From Blastocladiella emersonii ATCC 22665 (lineage: Eukaryota > Blastocladiomycota > Blastocladiomycetes > Blastocladiales > Blastocladiaceae): a DNA stretch of 64,000 nt. The stretch is from the NCBI GenBank assembly GCA_025594325.1, contig JANHCV010000001.1:620001-684000 (forward strand), written 5' to 3'. Position 1 is the first letter of the stretch. Each line of letters opens with the position of its first letter. Below, one piece after another: positions 24,901 to 35,700 of the stretch. The notes under the pieces were generated by a model that worked only from the letters and a program-made list of their open reading frames with translations, was not told the DNA's origin and did no database searches. The position numbers and the translations under genes are program-made.

Positions 24901-26892
24901 GACGATACCTCCGCGTTCCTCGGCCAGGCGCGCGTCTCGCTCGCGCGCATGCTCGAGCGGGATGCCGACGAGGTCGAGGCCGAGGTGCGCGTCAACGGGA
25001 AGGGCGTCGGGACGATAGTCGTGCGGCTCGCGTGGCGCACGGCGGCGGGGGACGGGCGCCAGGAGATGGTGGCGGCCGCGCAACCGCAACCGCCGCTGAC
25101 CGTCGCGCGCAGCCGGTCGCTCAAGCAGCTGCGCGAGAGCCAGGAGATGCAGCGCCGGCAGTCCTCGTTGTCGAGCGAGGAGCTCCCGCCGTCGCCGTCT
25201 CTGCACTCGTCGCAGCGGTCCGGCTCGGCGCGCGGCGGGCTCGTTGGCGACCCGTCGGCGGCGCGGCTCGACCACCAGCACCGCGAGCCCTCGGGCCTCT
25301 CGTCGTACAAGACGACGCCGAGCCACAGCCGCTCATTCCGCGGCAACGAGCTCGAGGTGGAAGAGCCCCGCGCGCTGTCCCCCCACGCGAGCGGGTCGGT
25401 CATTGGCGGCGACGCGGCTCGGTCCGTGCTCGGCAGCGCGCACAGTGTCGGCCGCGGGCTCGGGGAGACGGACGACGAGGTGCGCCGATCCGTCTCGTTC
25501 TCGGACCCGCCGAGCCGGCGCGATAGCAGCAGCGGCGGCCAGTTCAAGTCGCACGGCTCGGTGGGTGGGCAGCCGACTGCTGTCGACACGCTACCGCTGT
25601 CGCGCTCAAACCTGGCCGAGTCATCGTCCCTCGCTGGCACGCCGCCCGCCGACGACCTGCTGCGCTCGCGGTTGAGCCTAGACCAGTCGGCGTCGCTCGC
25701 CAATGTGCTACCCACCAAGGACCTGTCGATGTCGCGCTCAAGCCTGGCCAAGTCGGGTTCACTCGCCAAAACGCCGCCCGTCGACGCCCTGCCTCGCTCA
25801 CGATCGAGTCTGCGCGAATCCACGTCGAACCTTGTGGAAGCTGAGCCAGGACCCGACCCGGAACCCGACTCGGCGGCGTCCGCGTACATCACGTCCAACG
25901 CCGTGTCGCGCAGTCGCTCGCTCGAGGAGGAGAAGCGAAGCTCGGCCGCCGACCTCGCCCCGTCCCGCGCGACGTCGCGGCCCGAGTCCATGGCCGACCT
26001 CGGCCTCGCGGGCGACCCGGCGCTCGCGCCCAGCTCGCGCGCGCAGTCGATGCTCCTCGAGGCGACGATGCTCCGCACCTCGCGGGCGATGTTGCGCGAG
26101 GCGGGTTCCCGCGACAGTCTCGGCAACTCGCTCCCCGCTCTCGCGCCCGTCGACACGCAGCTGCAGCAGTCCGACTTCGACGACGGTGGTGGTCTCGGCG
26201 ACTCGAGCTTCGCCGCGGGCACCGACGACGCCGACGGCGGGCTGGTCCTGAGCCCGACCGTGACCGACGCGCACCGCGACGCGTTCCCGCGCGACCACGT
26301 CACGCTGGTCCTGCACACGCTGCGCCTCGCGACGTCGAGCGCAGTGGTTGCGGACCACCTATCCGCGGCGCGCGCGATGCTCGTCGCGTTCGACCTGTGG
26401 CCCGGCGCGTCGGTCGAGACGTCCGAGCGCGCGCTGTACGACGACAGCACGGGCGAGCTGAGCACGGTCGTCGATATCGGTCTCGTCGCGAGCTTCCCGG
26501 GCACCGCCGAGCGGTGGCACGACGTGCTGCTTGCGGCGGGTCAGCCGACGGCGTTCGTGGTCGCGGTGCGCGGCGAGGAGAACGAGGCCGGAGCCGATTT
26601 CGTGGATATCGCCGCGGGCCACATGTACTGGGAGCACGTCGTCGAGGCGGTCGCGCAGGACGCGGCGGCGGGTGGCGATGATGATGAGGAGGACCCGCCG
26701 CTCGTGTTCTCGGTCGATGTCGACTTTCTCGATGGGTCCGGCGCGCTCGGCACGCTCGTGGTCGAGGTCCACGGCATGCGCCCAATCCTCGCGGAACTCG
26801 GCATGGTCGGCGATGGGCTCCAGGATCTCGCGGCCGCGAGCTTCCTCTCACTTCCTGGAGTGCTCCCAGGAGGTGACGATGGTGAACTGTAG
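21937..26892 (+). CDS. RPGRIP1L: RPGRIP1L-like ciliary transition-zone protein
   Basis: Homologue of RPGRIP1L (NPHP8), a scaffold of the ciliary transition zone. Exons: 21937-21958, 22025-22467, 22521-22644, 22704-22740, 22801-22965, 23025-23271 and 23347-26892, giving 1527 aa (human about 1315). The N-terminal 590 residues are coiled coil, opening with a 22-nt first exon. The family stretch KKRVQVFAETNHVSAGDIQE and QQEVNRDYRTELAAVQDTL aligns by eye to the end of the human coiled coil. A first C2 domain lies at about 594-758 (HSWTFAHSAPASPVILLFVL) and a second at about 789-911 (VSVFDDADPDDTSAFLGQAR). A long Ser-rich linker holds four 22-residue repeats. The C-terminal 200 residues (DHVTLVLHTLRLATSSAVV) match the RPGR-interacting C2-like domain. 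The 60-bp fourth intron (GTTCGT donor) has a length divisible by three and could be retained. Confidence 0.87.
25597..25860 (+). repeat. 66-bp in-frame tandem repeat, four units, in RPGRIP1L
   Basis: Four consecutive 66-bp units (25597, 25663, 25729 and 25795 onward) encode 22-residue repeats between the second C2 domain and the C-terminal domain. A representative unit begins MSRSSLAKSGSLAKTPPVD, and the fourth is the most diverged. Ser/Arg/Leu positions recur with an SRSSL core, suggesting phosphorylatable or docking motifs. Unit length is inferred from the aligned translation. Confidence 0.7.
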
Positions 26893-26926
26893 GTGCGCCG
26901 CGTCTACCTCAGTTAGCGCGCAGATT

Positions 26927-27741
26927 CTAAGCCACAAGCTCCCAGCCCTTGGCGGCGAACATGTCTCGAACCGAATTGATGACGCGACTGTTGCCCGTGC
27001 CCGTGCCCGCCTCGCTGTGGACGAGCATGAGGAGCTGCTCGACGTCAGCGTCGCCGCGCTTGATGGCATCGAGGGTCGACTCGACGTGCTTGACGACGCG
27101 GCGCTGCTCGACATTGAGCCCTTGACACAGTACGGAGCGAGCTGCTCCTGCTGCACGATCTGGACATGAACGGCCGGCACCGGCGGTGCAACACCGCCGT
27201 CTGCTCAAAAGAGTCGAGGGCGAAGCGGCTCCGCCGAGCATTCTGCAGCAAACCAACGGGCATCCTCGTCGGCCTTCTTGACCAGGTTGGTGTAATTGGC
27301 GAGTTGCGAGAAACACGCCGGATCTGAGTCGACTTGTAGCATCTGCTGGCGAGGTGCGAATTGCATGAGGAGCACGGCCGCGTGCTGGTCGCTCTTGGAC
27401 ATGATCGACAGGATGTGGACAAAGCTGTACGTCGTGTAGACCCGCGTGTCCTCGCCCTAGCGGATCAGGTCTAGCGCGATCTGCTGGCCGCTGATCTCGC
27501 GTGACGTTGTTGAGCGGCTGACGAGACCGCGCAGAATGGAGATGGCCGAGAGCGGGAGCGGCACCGCCAACTTGAGCTTGCGCTCACGCAGTTTCTTGGC
27601 GTGCTTGAGGAGGGCGTACGTGTTGTACGAGGACGGCGGCACCTTACGAGGACGGCGGCACCTTACGAGGATGGCGGCACCCTTGGCGACGTATTTGGTG
27701 ATGTGGTAGGTCGGGTTGCGCGAGTTGATCAAGTAATGCAT
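26927..27741 (-). mobile_element. decayed Helitron-like helicase remnant
   Basis: Fragments of a Helitron Rep-helicase read along the minus strand in more than one frame. At 27741-27457, LINSRNPTYHITKYVAKG and, further on, SREISGQQIALDLI resemble the linker between Rep and helicase. At 27402-27205 a middle piece follows. In the frame ending at 26927, LNVEQRRVVKHVESTLDAI precedes a Pif1-type motif I region, QLLMLVHSEAGTGTGNSR. The Walker A is broken (GTGNS in place of GTGKS), and the protein stops soon afterward, so all later helicase motifs are missing. Frameshifts, a 19-bp triplication and 3' truncation make it a dead copy. No terminal hairpin was recognised. Confidence 0.6.
27626..27682. 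repeat. 19-bp tandem repeat, three units
   Basis: Three adjacent copies of TACGAGGACGGCGGCACCT, the third with two changes, lie inside the Helitron-like remnant. The unit is not a multiple of three, so the expansion shifts the old reading frame and fits post-inactivation decay. Confidence 0.8.
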
Positions 27742-28060
27742 CAGGCACGCGGAGAACGGGAACTCAGAATTCCTTCAGAACTCCATAAAACGCAGAGAGG
27801 ATGAACACGGGAACGTCTCAAGAGAAGTAAATATAATTATATTAAAGCTTAAAAAATGAATTTGTGATCGTGTCGTGATGAACACAGGCTCAAGGAAGAT
27901 GGCGAGGGACAGAGGTGAACCAATTCGGTCGAGACTCAGCAGGATGATGCTTTCTATGATGCCAAACTTGTTGCATGGAGTGACCGAGTAAAGCTATATT
28001 GGATGATTTAGGGCAAATTGAGGAAAAGATAATTCGATCGCGAGGAAGTCGCGTGGCGCG

Positions 28061-28082
28061 ACGCGTCGCGTTGCATCACGTG
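28061..28082. promoter_or_regulatory. ACGCGT + CACGTG composite motif
   Basis: ACGCGT at 28061-28066 and CACGTG at 28077-28082, with 10 bp between them. Both are palindromes. The same pair with similar spacing occurs at 32289, 48418 and 50699. No gene starts nearby, so function is uncertain. Confidence 0.35.
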
Positions 28083-29090
28083 AGAAGCAGCACGATCTTG
28101 AGCTCATCGATAGCCCAGCTTGACGCGGAATTCAGCTCGGCAGAAACTCAGCCTACTCAGACTACCTGCAGCCTACTGCTGAGAACCGATTCTGATCCAA
28201 GTCTGGGAGCTCGTTTCTTCGAATGGGTGCCCTCACGAATGCCAGCCGGTGCTTAGATTGCTCCCCCTCCGCCGAATCGATTTCATTTCTGGGACGCACC
28301 GAGCCTCGAGTCGGCCTCCTCCTCCTGCTTCTCAAGCGTTGCGTTGTTGTGACCGCTCCTACGTTGGTGAGGGCGCTGACAGATCTTGCCGCGCCGCTCG
28401 ACATGGATGGATGCAAGCCTTGACTTGAATCAACTGGGGGCTCGTCCTCGCAGCAACTCACTCGACTCGACTCGACTCGGCGAGAGTTGGAAAATCGGAC
28501 GCTCAATACGGAGCCGGAATTGAAGAGTGCTAGAGGCGAAGGAGGAGGCCAGAGCGGTCGTCAGTTCGTTGTCGGTCAGTGACGCGTCGTCTCCCACTTT
28601 TGCGCGCGCCCCCACCCCGGCTGCGCCACCACCTCCACCGCACCACCGGCCAGGCCAGACCAGAGTGCGGAGAAGAGACTTGGATTTCTTTGCGCGATAG
28701 ATCTTCGTTGGGGGGCAGCAGCACTAGGCTCTTGCCGGGACTGAGCGTATGCCTGCAGATTAGTGAGGGTGTTGGACGGCGCGGTATGGGGTTGTTGTGT
28801 GTGGGGCCGAGTTCGATTCCTATTCCTTGGCTCCTTGACGACGACTCCTGTGTGGTAAGAAGCAGCGCGCAATCCGACTTAGCCCTCCGAAATGCGGCCA
28901 ATTCCTTCCCTTTTTTTTTTCTTCCCGCCCCCTCTTGTATTTGCTCGCCCATTGTACGATTTGTGTCGCGAGAATTATGATTTCATTCCAGACGATGTAT
29001 GAGCGAGCCCACCCAGCCATTCATTCCTGTTGGTGCGAAACGACGCCTCACACGTCGCGACGTGACGTGACCACCTGCGTCGCTCAAGAA

Positions 29091-29150
29091 CAGTCAAGAA
29101 CAGTCAAGAACAGTCAAGAACAGTCAAGAACAGTCAAGAACAGTCAAGAA
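29091..29150. repeat. 10-bp tandem repeat, six perfect units
   Basis: Six exact copies of CAGTCAAGAA with partial units on both sides (29083-29090 and 29151 onward). It is an intergenic minisatellite, probably variable in length between strains. Confidence 0.95.
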
Positions 29151-29896
29151 CAGAGTCGGGGACACGGCGACAGGCAGGGTGGGTTTTGGTTGCCCGCGGA
29201 CGCGACTTTCATCTCGATCCGCCGTCACGTGGCTGTGGCTTACATGATCCGCGGCGGCGCACCAGAGCCGGAGCTGGGAGCCGAGCTCGCTCGCTTCCCC
29301 TGCGTCTTGAACGCAATCCATGACCATAGCGGCTTTGCCGCGTATGTAACTACATGCATTAGCTGCCTTGGACGTCGAATGACCTCCCTCTTCTTGTATT
29401 ATGCTCACGTCCTCAAAGTGGAGTAAGCGGTCGGTCGCTCTGCTCTCATCGACCTGCTCGCCAGGCATCATCATGCCTCGCCCGTTGTTTTCAGCTCGTC
29501 GAAGGAAACGGCTGCGTGAGATACTTTGCTAAGTACTCTCTGGATTCACTTGCATTAGCTTCCATGGTGTGCTTGCATCAAGTCGGATCTGGGAACGAGG
29601 GGCGGTCCGCGACAATTTGGCGCGTCGAGGTGGGAGCAGCTGCGTCAAAAACCAACGTTTTCGAACCTCACCTGCTTCCACGTGCGATTGAGCGACGCGG
29701 CTGGAAAGGCAGCTCAGGCGCCACGAGCGAGCGCAAGTACAATCGAACGAAGTTATAACTATGCTAAAGCTATATTATTATAACGGACTTGAGAGCGTCT
29801 GGCAGTAAGTTCTCCAACGCGAGGTGACCATTGGCAGCTGACTAGCCGCAGGCGAACCAGGGCGCAAACGATCAGCGCAATCGAACGGATGTCCAT

Positions 29897-31889
29897 CTAC
29901 TCGTTCCTCGAAGCAAGAATGTCACACAGCTGGATCTCGAGCATGAAGCGAGCCACCTGTCGTCCAGCCACGACCGGAAGCGGGAGCGGCGCGTCAAACA
30001 CGCGTACGGCCCCGCCTCCACAACGAATCGGAAACACGTCAGACCAAGGGTGCACGGTCGCGCCCGCCGCGACAACGCTAGGCTCGTAGTAAGCGTTGAA
30101 TACCTGCGGCGCAACGGCGCGCGGCAAGCAAAGGCTCTGCGAGAGCTTGGGGTTGAGGTGATGGTTGACGCGGCTGAACTGGTGCATTGTGTAGGTGGTG
30201 AAGCGGAAGCGCGCGTTGAGGAACTCGCGCTCGTCTTCGCTCACAAAGAAGCTAGGGGCGATGCAGTTGCGTCGGGTGCTAGTTACACGCAAACGCGTGC
30301 AATAAGTTAGTCGAGTTCCACCGGCAGCGCAAACAAGCTTGAACGTACACGACGATTTTCGCGAACGTTTGATGGTCGCGGCCCAAGCTGACGGCCACGA
30401 TCCAACGCGAGCCGAAGCCGCCCGTCACCTCGGTCAGATTTGTGGCAAGCATCGTGGTCGAGTCGGGGCACCAGTCCAGCGCAAAGAGCACTTCGTTACA
30501 CTTCCGCTCGCAACTCGAAGCGAGTCCAACGAGCGAATAAGGGTCGTTGGGCAAGGGTGCGATGCCGTGGAGCAACTGTTTGACTTGGCCATCGTCGCGA
30601 TCCAGCAGGACCAAGCTCCCAATCATGGCCTTGCCCAGGTTTTCAGTCATGTTGACGTATGCGGTCCGAAGCGACTTTGTGTCGTAGAAGATCAGCTTGA
30701 CGAGGCCGCAAAAATCGGAGTTTCCCTTGGCAAGCGGCGAGTCAAGCACTCGCTTTTGATCCACCGGCCGCATCAGGTGGAAGCGCACCGCGAGGACGAT
30801 TTGGACTGGATTCACGCCCATCTCGCAAAGAAACTCGAATCGAGCAAACTCGGACGGGGCAAAGAACTTGGGCGACAGAACGACCTTGAGCTTGATGAAA
30901 GCCGGGCAGCCGCCGAAGATGGCGCGCGTGACAGGACAGGGCCCAAGGAATTGGAGATGTGCGATGGTCATGGAAAGGAGCGGGGTCGAGGTGCCCGGAG
31001 CGGCCCGAGTTTCGTACGTGATCACGCGCGTGAAGAATTTGACGAGCGCGTCGGCTTGGCCCAGGTCATCCGGGTGCGCGACGGCAGTGAACTCGGCGAG
31101 CAGCCAGGCGTAGTAGTTCAGGCACGCGGACTCGAGCGCGGGCAGTTCTAGGTCAGCGGGGAGTGAGTTGCGGTTGTTGTGAGAGCGACGGGCAAGGGAG
31201 CTCGTACCAAAGTAGGCAGCCGCCTCCACGATCTCGAGGAATCCGCGGGGAGACAGCCGCGCGGTGAGCGCGGTCGCGCACCCGCCGTACAGTGCGAGCA
31301 GAACGGTATCCCAAGCGTGATGTAGACGCCCGGTCCACATCTCATTGACTACTGGATCAAGAGCGCGGGAGCGGGGAAGCGGGAGCGTGACGTGGATCTT
31401 GACGGCGCCACCTGCGCGTGCTGACGGGTAAGCAAAAGTATCCTTGATGAGTTTGTCGAAAACAGGGCCCTGGGCGAGCACCGCGCGATGAAGCTGGTAC
31501 GATTTATCCTGGAACCGGACCACGACGTCCGAGTGCTCGCCCGAAACCGCCAGGTCGCGGATGTGCAGAGCAACGTGATGTGCCGGCGAGTCGGTGCAGC
31601 AGCACCGCTGAGCCAAGGTGCGCCGAAAGGAGTGTGGGGCGCCAGGAGCAGGGCCAAGCTCGTACGGTGCCCACCGCCCGGTTGCCAACGCAACAAGGTT
31701 ATCCTTATCTGGGTCTGCATCGGAAAGGGAGCCCAAGTCAGGCTCGCTGGCGTCAGAGCTCGCATCCGAGCCGCAAGACGACCAGTGGTCCTCGGCGTCC
31801 GACTCGGCCACGTCGCTGAGAAAGTCGGCGCCGGAGTAGCCGTTTCCGAAGGATTCCACGGCCCTGAATCGACTTGCGGTGTTCATCAT
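29897..31889 (-). CDS. BTB/POZ-domain protein
   Basis: Exons by eye: 31889-31208, 31147-30349 and 30278-29897, giving 620 aa. The N-terminal 85 residues are acidic and Ser-rich. The BTB fold follows at about 110-250: SGEHSDVVVRFQDKSYQLHR and AVLAQGPVFDKLIKDTF are the classic start, and the first intron (GTACGA donor) falls in AAAYFELPALESACLNYYAW. The remaining 370 residues are well-formed protein sequence without a recognised domain. BTB proteins are typically dimerisation modules or substrate adaptors for Cul3 ubiquitin ligases, and no Kelch repeats are visible here. The second intron joins FAKIVVTRRNCIAPSFF. It sits in an accessory island next to mobile-element debris. Function beyond BTB is unknown. 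Confidence 0.75.
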
Positions 31890-32771
31890 CGTTGCATCAG
31901 CTTACATGGGTCGATCGTTGTCCTAGGGGCGTCGCCAAGCGAGCGTCGTCCGTGTTGGGCGCTGCGACGCCCCAGGTCAGCGTGTGAGTCCCAAGTAGCC
32001 CCTGAACTCGATCGAACGTCGATGCGAGCCGCGAGTGCCGCCCAGCTGTGAGCCGGAGCATATGCGTGAACAAGGTGAGGCGACGGCGGCCTTGGTCGCC
32101 CGAGCAGCACGGAAGGGCATCAGCCGAAGCGGGCGAGGGCGGACCGAGGGTCAGCTCCCTGCCCGCAGCCTTCCCTGACCGGGACGCAATGCACGTCCGA
32201 GGAGGCGCTGGAGGGAGCGAGAGAGAGTGCGAGACGCGGCGATCACGGGCGCGGGGACGAGAGGGAAGAAGAGGCATTCCGGGAGCATCACGTGCGGCCG
32301 CGACGCGTCGCGTTTTGGCGCGTTTCGGGCGCACCTTCCCACGGAGGCAACTGAGACCGCTGCTGCTCCTCGCCCTCACCATCATCCCCTGCTGCACCGG
32401 CGCCCGCACCGCACGCCGCATTTCGCATCCCGGAGAACAAGGCTGGCCGATCACGCCGTGGGGACGCGGCGCCGACTGACCGTACGATGGCCGCCGCGAG
32501 GGAGGAGAACAAGAGAGGAGGGCGGCCGCTGACGACGCTTGGCTCCGCTTCCTTGTAGCTCTCGAACTCCTCGCGCTACGCTTACATCCCGCGCACTCGG
32601 CGCAACGGAGCTCCGCGACTCGCTGCATCCCTTCTCGACGTCCGCCTTCTCGCTCCCGGCCACATGTGTCCGGATGGCGGACCGCTCGCGCCACTGCACA
32701 CCATGGATGATCACCATCACTCGGCGACCGGCGACGGCCGCGGTCGCCGCCATCAGCGCCCGCCCGTGAAC
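31890..32771. other. divergent intergenic region BTB / SH3 gene
   Basis: About 880 bp between the BTB start and the chosen SH3-protein start. A 295-residue minus-strand frame (32784-31897) is Arg/Ser-rich with no domain and is probably a GC artefact. The region contains an ACGCGT/CACGTG composite at 32289-32308. The upstream part of the SH3 gene frame (from the ATG at 32664) overlaps its right end. Confidence 0.45.
32289..32308. promoter_or_regulatory. CACGTG + ACGCGT composite motif
   Basis: CACGTG at 32289-32294 and ACGCGT at 32303-32308, within GCATCACGTGCGG and CGACGCGTCGCG. It lies roughly 400 bp upstream of the BTB gene and 480 bp upstream of the SH3 gene. Confidence 0.4.
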
Positions 32772-35700
32772 ATGCACCGACCACGCCGCCGCCATCTTGC
32801 TACTATCGCCGCGGCCCTGCTCGCGCTCGTCGCCATCACCACCGATCCCGCGCATGCCCTCCCGCAGTGGTCGGCGACCCGCGGCGGCGGTCCTCCGCAC
32901 GACATGGACCCGCCGCAACAACCGCTGGCGAACCTGTGCTTCCCGATCCCCGCCTCGGCCGCGTGCCCTGGCCTGCGCGGTGTGCCGGTCCACGCCAACT
33001 TTGCGCACTTTCTCGCGCGCACCGCCTTCTCGCCGACCCCCGAGCTCGGCGTGTCGCTGACGGCGTCGCCTGGCCCCGTTCCGTTCGCGGGCGAGCTGCC
33101 GAGCCCCGACGCCGTGTACGCGGGCGGGACGGGCGCGGGGTTCGACGACGCGTTCGCGATAGCGTTCCACGACCACGCGCCGGTCCTGTGGGAGAAGGCC
33201 GCCGGGTGCGCGCCCGTGTGGCCGCCGGCCCTCACGTCGGCGCCCAGCAGCGACATTGCGCCCGCCGACCGCGCCATGGTGCTCGCGCGGAACCCGACCC
33301 CGCTCTTCTTCGACACGGCCATGTGCGCCCTGCTCGCCGCCTTCTGGGCACCCATCTGCCAGCCGCAGTCGTCGCCGGGGATCCTGCCGGGCCTGTGTCC
33401 CGCGACCGTCGTGAGCTTGACTGCCTCGCTCGACGCGATGCTCGCGGGGAACCCGGCGTGTCCGCGTAACGGGTCCGCCGCGTCGCCGTGGGTCCAGGCG
33501 TGGATGCGCGCCGTCGCGTCAGCCACGCCCGCCGCGGTCGTGTGCGTCAACGGGATCGACATGGAGCCCAACTGCCGCCTCCCGAAATCCGTCGCGTGCG
33601 CCCTCGACTGCCCCGAGCGCACCTGCCCCGCGCGCCTGCCAACCGCCAACGGGACCACCGCCGACGGGTACCCGGCCGCGTCCGCCCAGCCCTCGGCGAC
33701 CGCCGCCGCCGCGCGCCAGCCGAGCGTCATGGGCGGCGCGACCGACGCCGATTCCGCGACGGGCACGAGCTCGGCCGCATCGCGCTCGCTCACGTCGCTG
33801 ACTTGGACGCTGGTGGGCGTCGGTGTCGGCGCCGCCACGCTCGGCCTCGCGACCGTCGTCCTGCTCACCTGGCGCCGGCGCAACTCGCACCACCGTCATC
33901 CCGCGCGGTCGCCGAGCACCGGCGGCGGGAACGGCGGAGGGGGGAACCCGTACCCGCGCCGCGTCCGCATGTCGCAGCGACACCACCCGTCGCCGCGCAC
34001 CTCGTCGCTCCCGCGCAACCGGCACCGCGCGCACGGGTCACCGCCCGCGCTCGTCTCAACCGAAACCGGTGCGGGCGAGGTCGCGATGCAGCCGCTCGCC
34101 CCCACTGCTACACCACCCGAAACCCCGCCGCCGCAACCCGCCGACGACGGCAGCGGCGGCAGCCCGCGCGCGCGCCGGATCCACTCGCGCGCCTACTTTC
34201 ACCACCACCACGTCCGCGGCCAGTCGCCGCTGTCGCGCCCGCCGACGACGGCCGAGTACGACGAGGACGAGGACGACGACGAGCGCGAGCGGCTGCAGAC
34301 CCGCGCCGTCGTCTCGTCCGCCATCTCGGGCGCCGATGACGGGTACACGGCCGTGATCCGGCTGCCGGGCGGCCAAGCGGTCCCCGCCGAGGTGCGCAAC
34401 TCGGCGGCCCCCGTCACGCCCGTCGTCGAGTCGCGCCAACCCGCCGCCGCCGCACCTTCTTCGCCGTCACCGCGCCCGTTCTCGTGGTTCCCGCGCCGCA
34501 CTACCAGCCGGCGGCCGAACTCGACCTCCCCACCCGCGTCGCCCGCCGTCTCGCCCAAACGCCGTCCGTCGACACGCGTCCTCGTCTCGCCGCGGCTGCG
34601 GCACGGTGACCTCCACTCTGGCGACGAGAGCGAAGCACGGCGGCCATTGACCCCCCACCACGCGTCCGCCGACCCGCGCGCCGCCGCCACCCCGTCGCCG
34701 CTCAAACGCGCGTCCAAGTTCATCTCCAAGTGCTGGCGCCGCGTGTCCGGGTCCATGGCCAACGATGTCGGGGACGCAGCGGTGCCGCAGCCCGCGGGGG
34801 AGATACTGGCGGGGGCGGGGGCGGGGGCGGGGTCGACCACGGTCGCGGCGCTCGCGCTCGAGTACGGCCGGCACTCGGGGGCGCCGCCCTCGGCCACGTC
34901 GTCGCTTGCGGCAGGCGGGCGGCCGTCGACTGCGCCCGCGCTCCTGACGCGGTCGTCACCGCCGGACGCGCTTCTCGTCGCTTCTGACCCGGCCGCGCCG
35001 CCGTCGTGGACCCCGATCCTCGGCCCCGATGCGACCGCGAGCGGCGGCGACGACGCGTCGTCGCTCATCAACAGCAGCAGCGTGTCGAGCGACGAGTCGG
35101 TGGTGCCCGAGCAGTACCGTCCGCTCGTCGGCACGCTGCACGACGCGACGGCGAGTTTCGCGCCGCGGCTCGAGGACGAGCTCGGGGTGGCGCGCGGGGA
35201 TACGCTCCGGATCGAGTGGGTGTGGAGCGATGGGTGGGCGTGGGTACGGTTCTGCGCTGATCCTGCAAAGCGAGCGGAAACTGATGATTTGGGGGATGTA
35301 GGGCATCAACATCAAGACCGGCGACCAAGGCGCGTTCCCGCTCTCCGTCTTCTCGGACGTCGCGAGCCCGATCTCCGTCGGCCCGCCGGTCCTCGGCATC
35401 CTGGACGACCTCGACGACGTCACGGACCTACACGCCACGCACACGCGCACCACGAGCGTCGGCATCGACGACCCCGACGCCGAAGACGCCCGCTCGTTCG
35501 CCTCGTCCCGCTCGTCGTCGCTCCGCAGCCCCTCGCTCTCGTCCATCTCCATTGCGTCCTCGTCCGCGTCCTCGTTCGTCTCGCGGTCGCCCAGCGCGGG
35601 CGCCATCGCGAGTATCGTGAATGGCGGCGGGGTGGTGGTGCCACCGCCGCGACGGTGTCTCTCGCCGACGCAGCGCAGCCCGTCGATCGCGCCGTCTGCG

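Larger units (their letters stand above)
27742..29896. other. 2.1 kb gene-poor, relatively AT-rich region
   Basis: No gene is supported. Composition is less GC-biased than the flanks, with an A/T-rich patch near 27825-27860. The longest frames (for example minus 28952-28530) lack family resemblance. The region carries an ACGCGT/CACGTG composite (28061-28082), another ACGCGT (28582-28587) and a decamer tandem repeat (29091-29150). It lies between the Helitron remnant and the BTB gene and looks like accessory DNA. Confidence 0.5.

Noticed and set aside
28770-28835. Possible tRNA T-loop-like run GAGTTCGATTCC
   Set aside because: No matching acceptor stem, anticodon arm or D arm could be found around it.
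31897-32784. 295-residue minus-strand frame upstream of the BTB gene
   Set aside because: Arg/Ser/Pro-rich with no hydrophobic core or motif, and it overlaps the presumed promoter region of two better genes.
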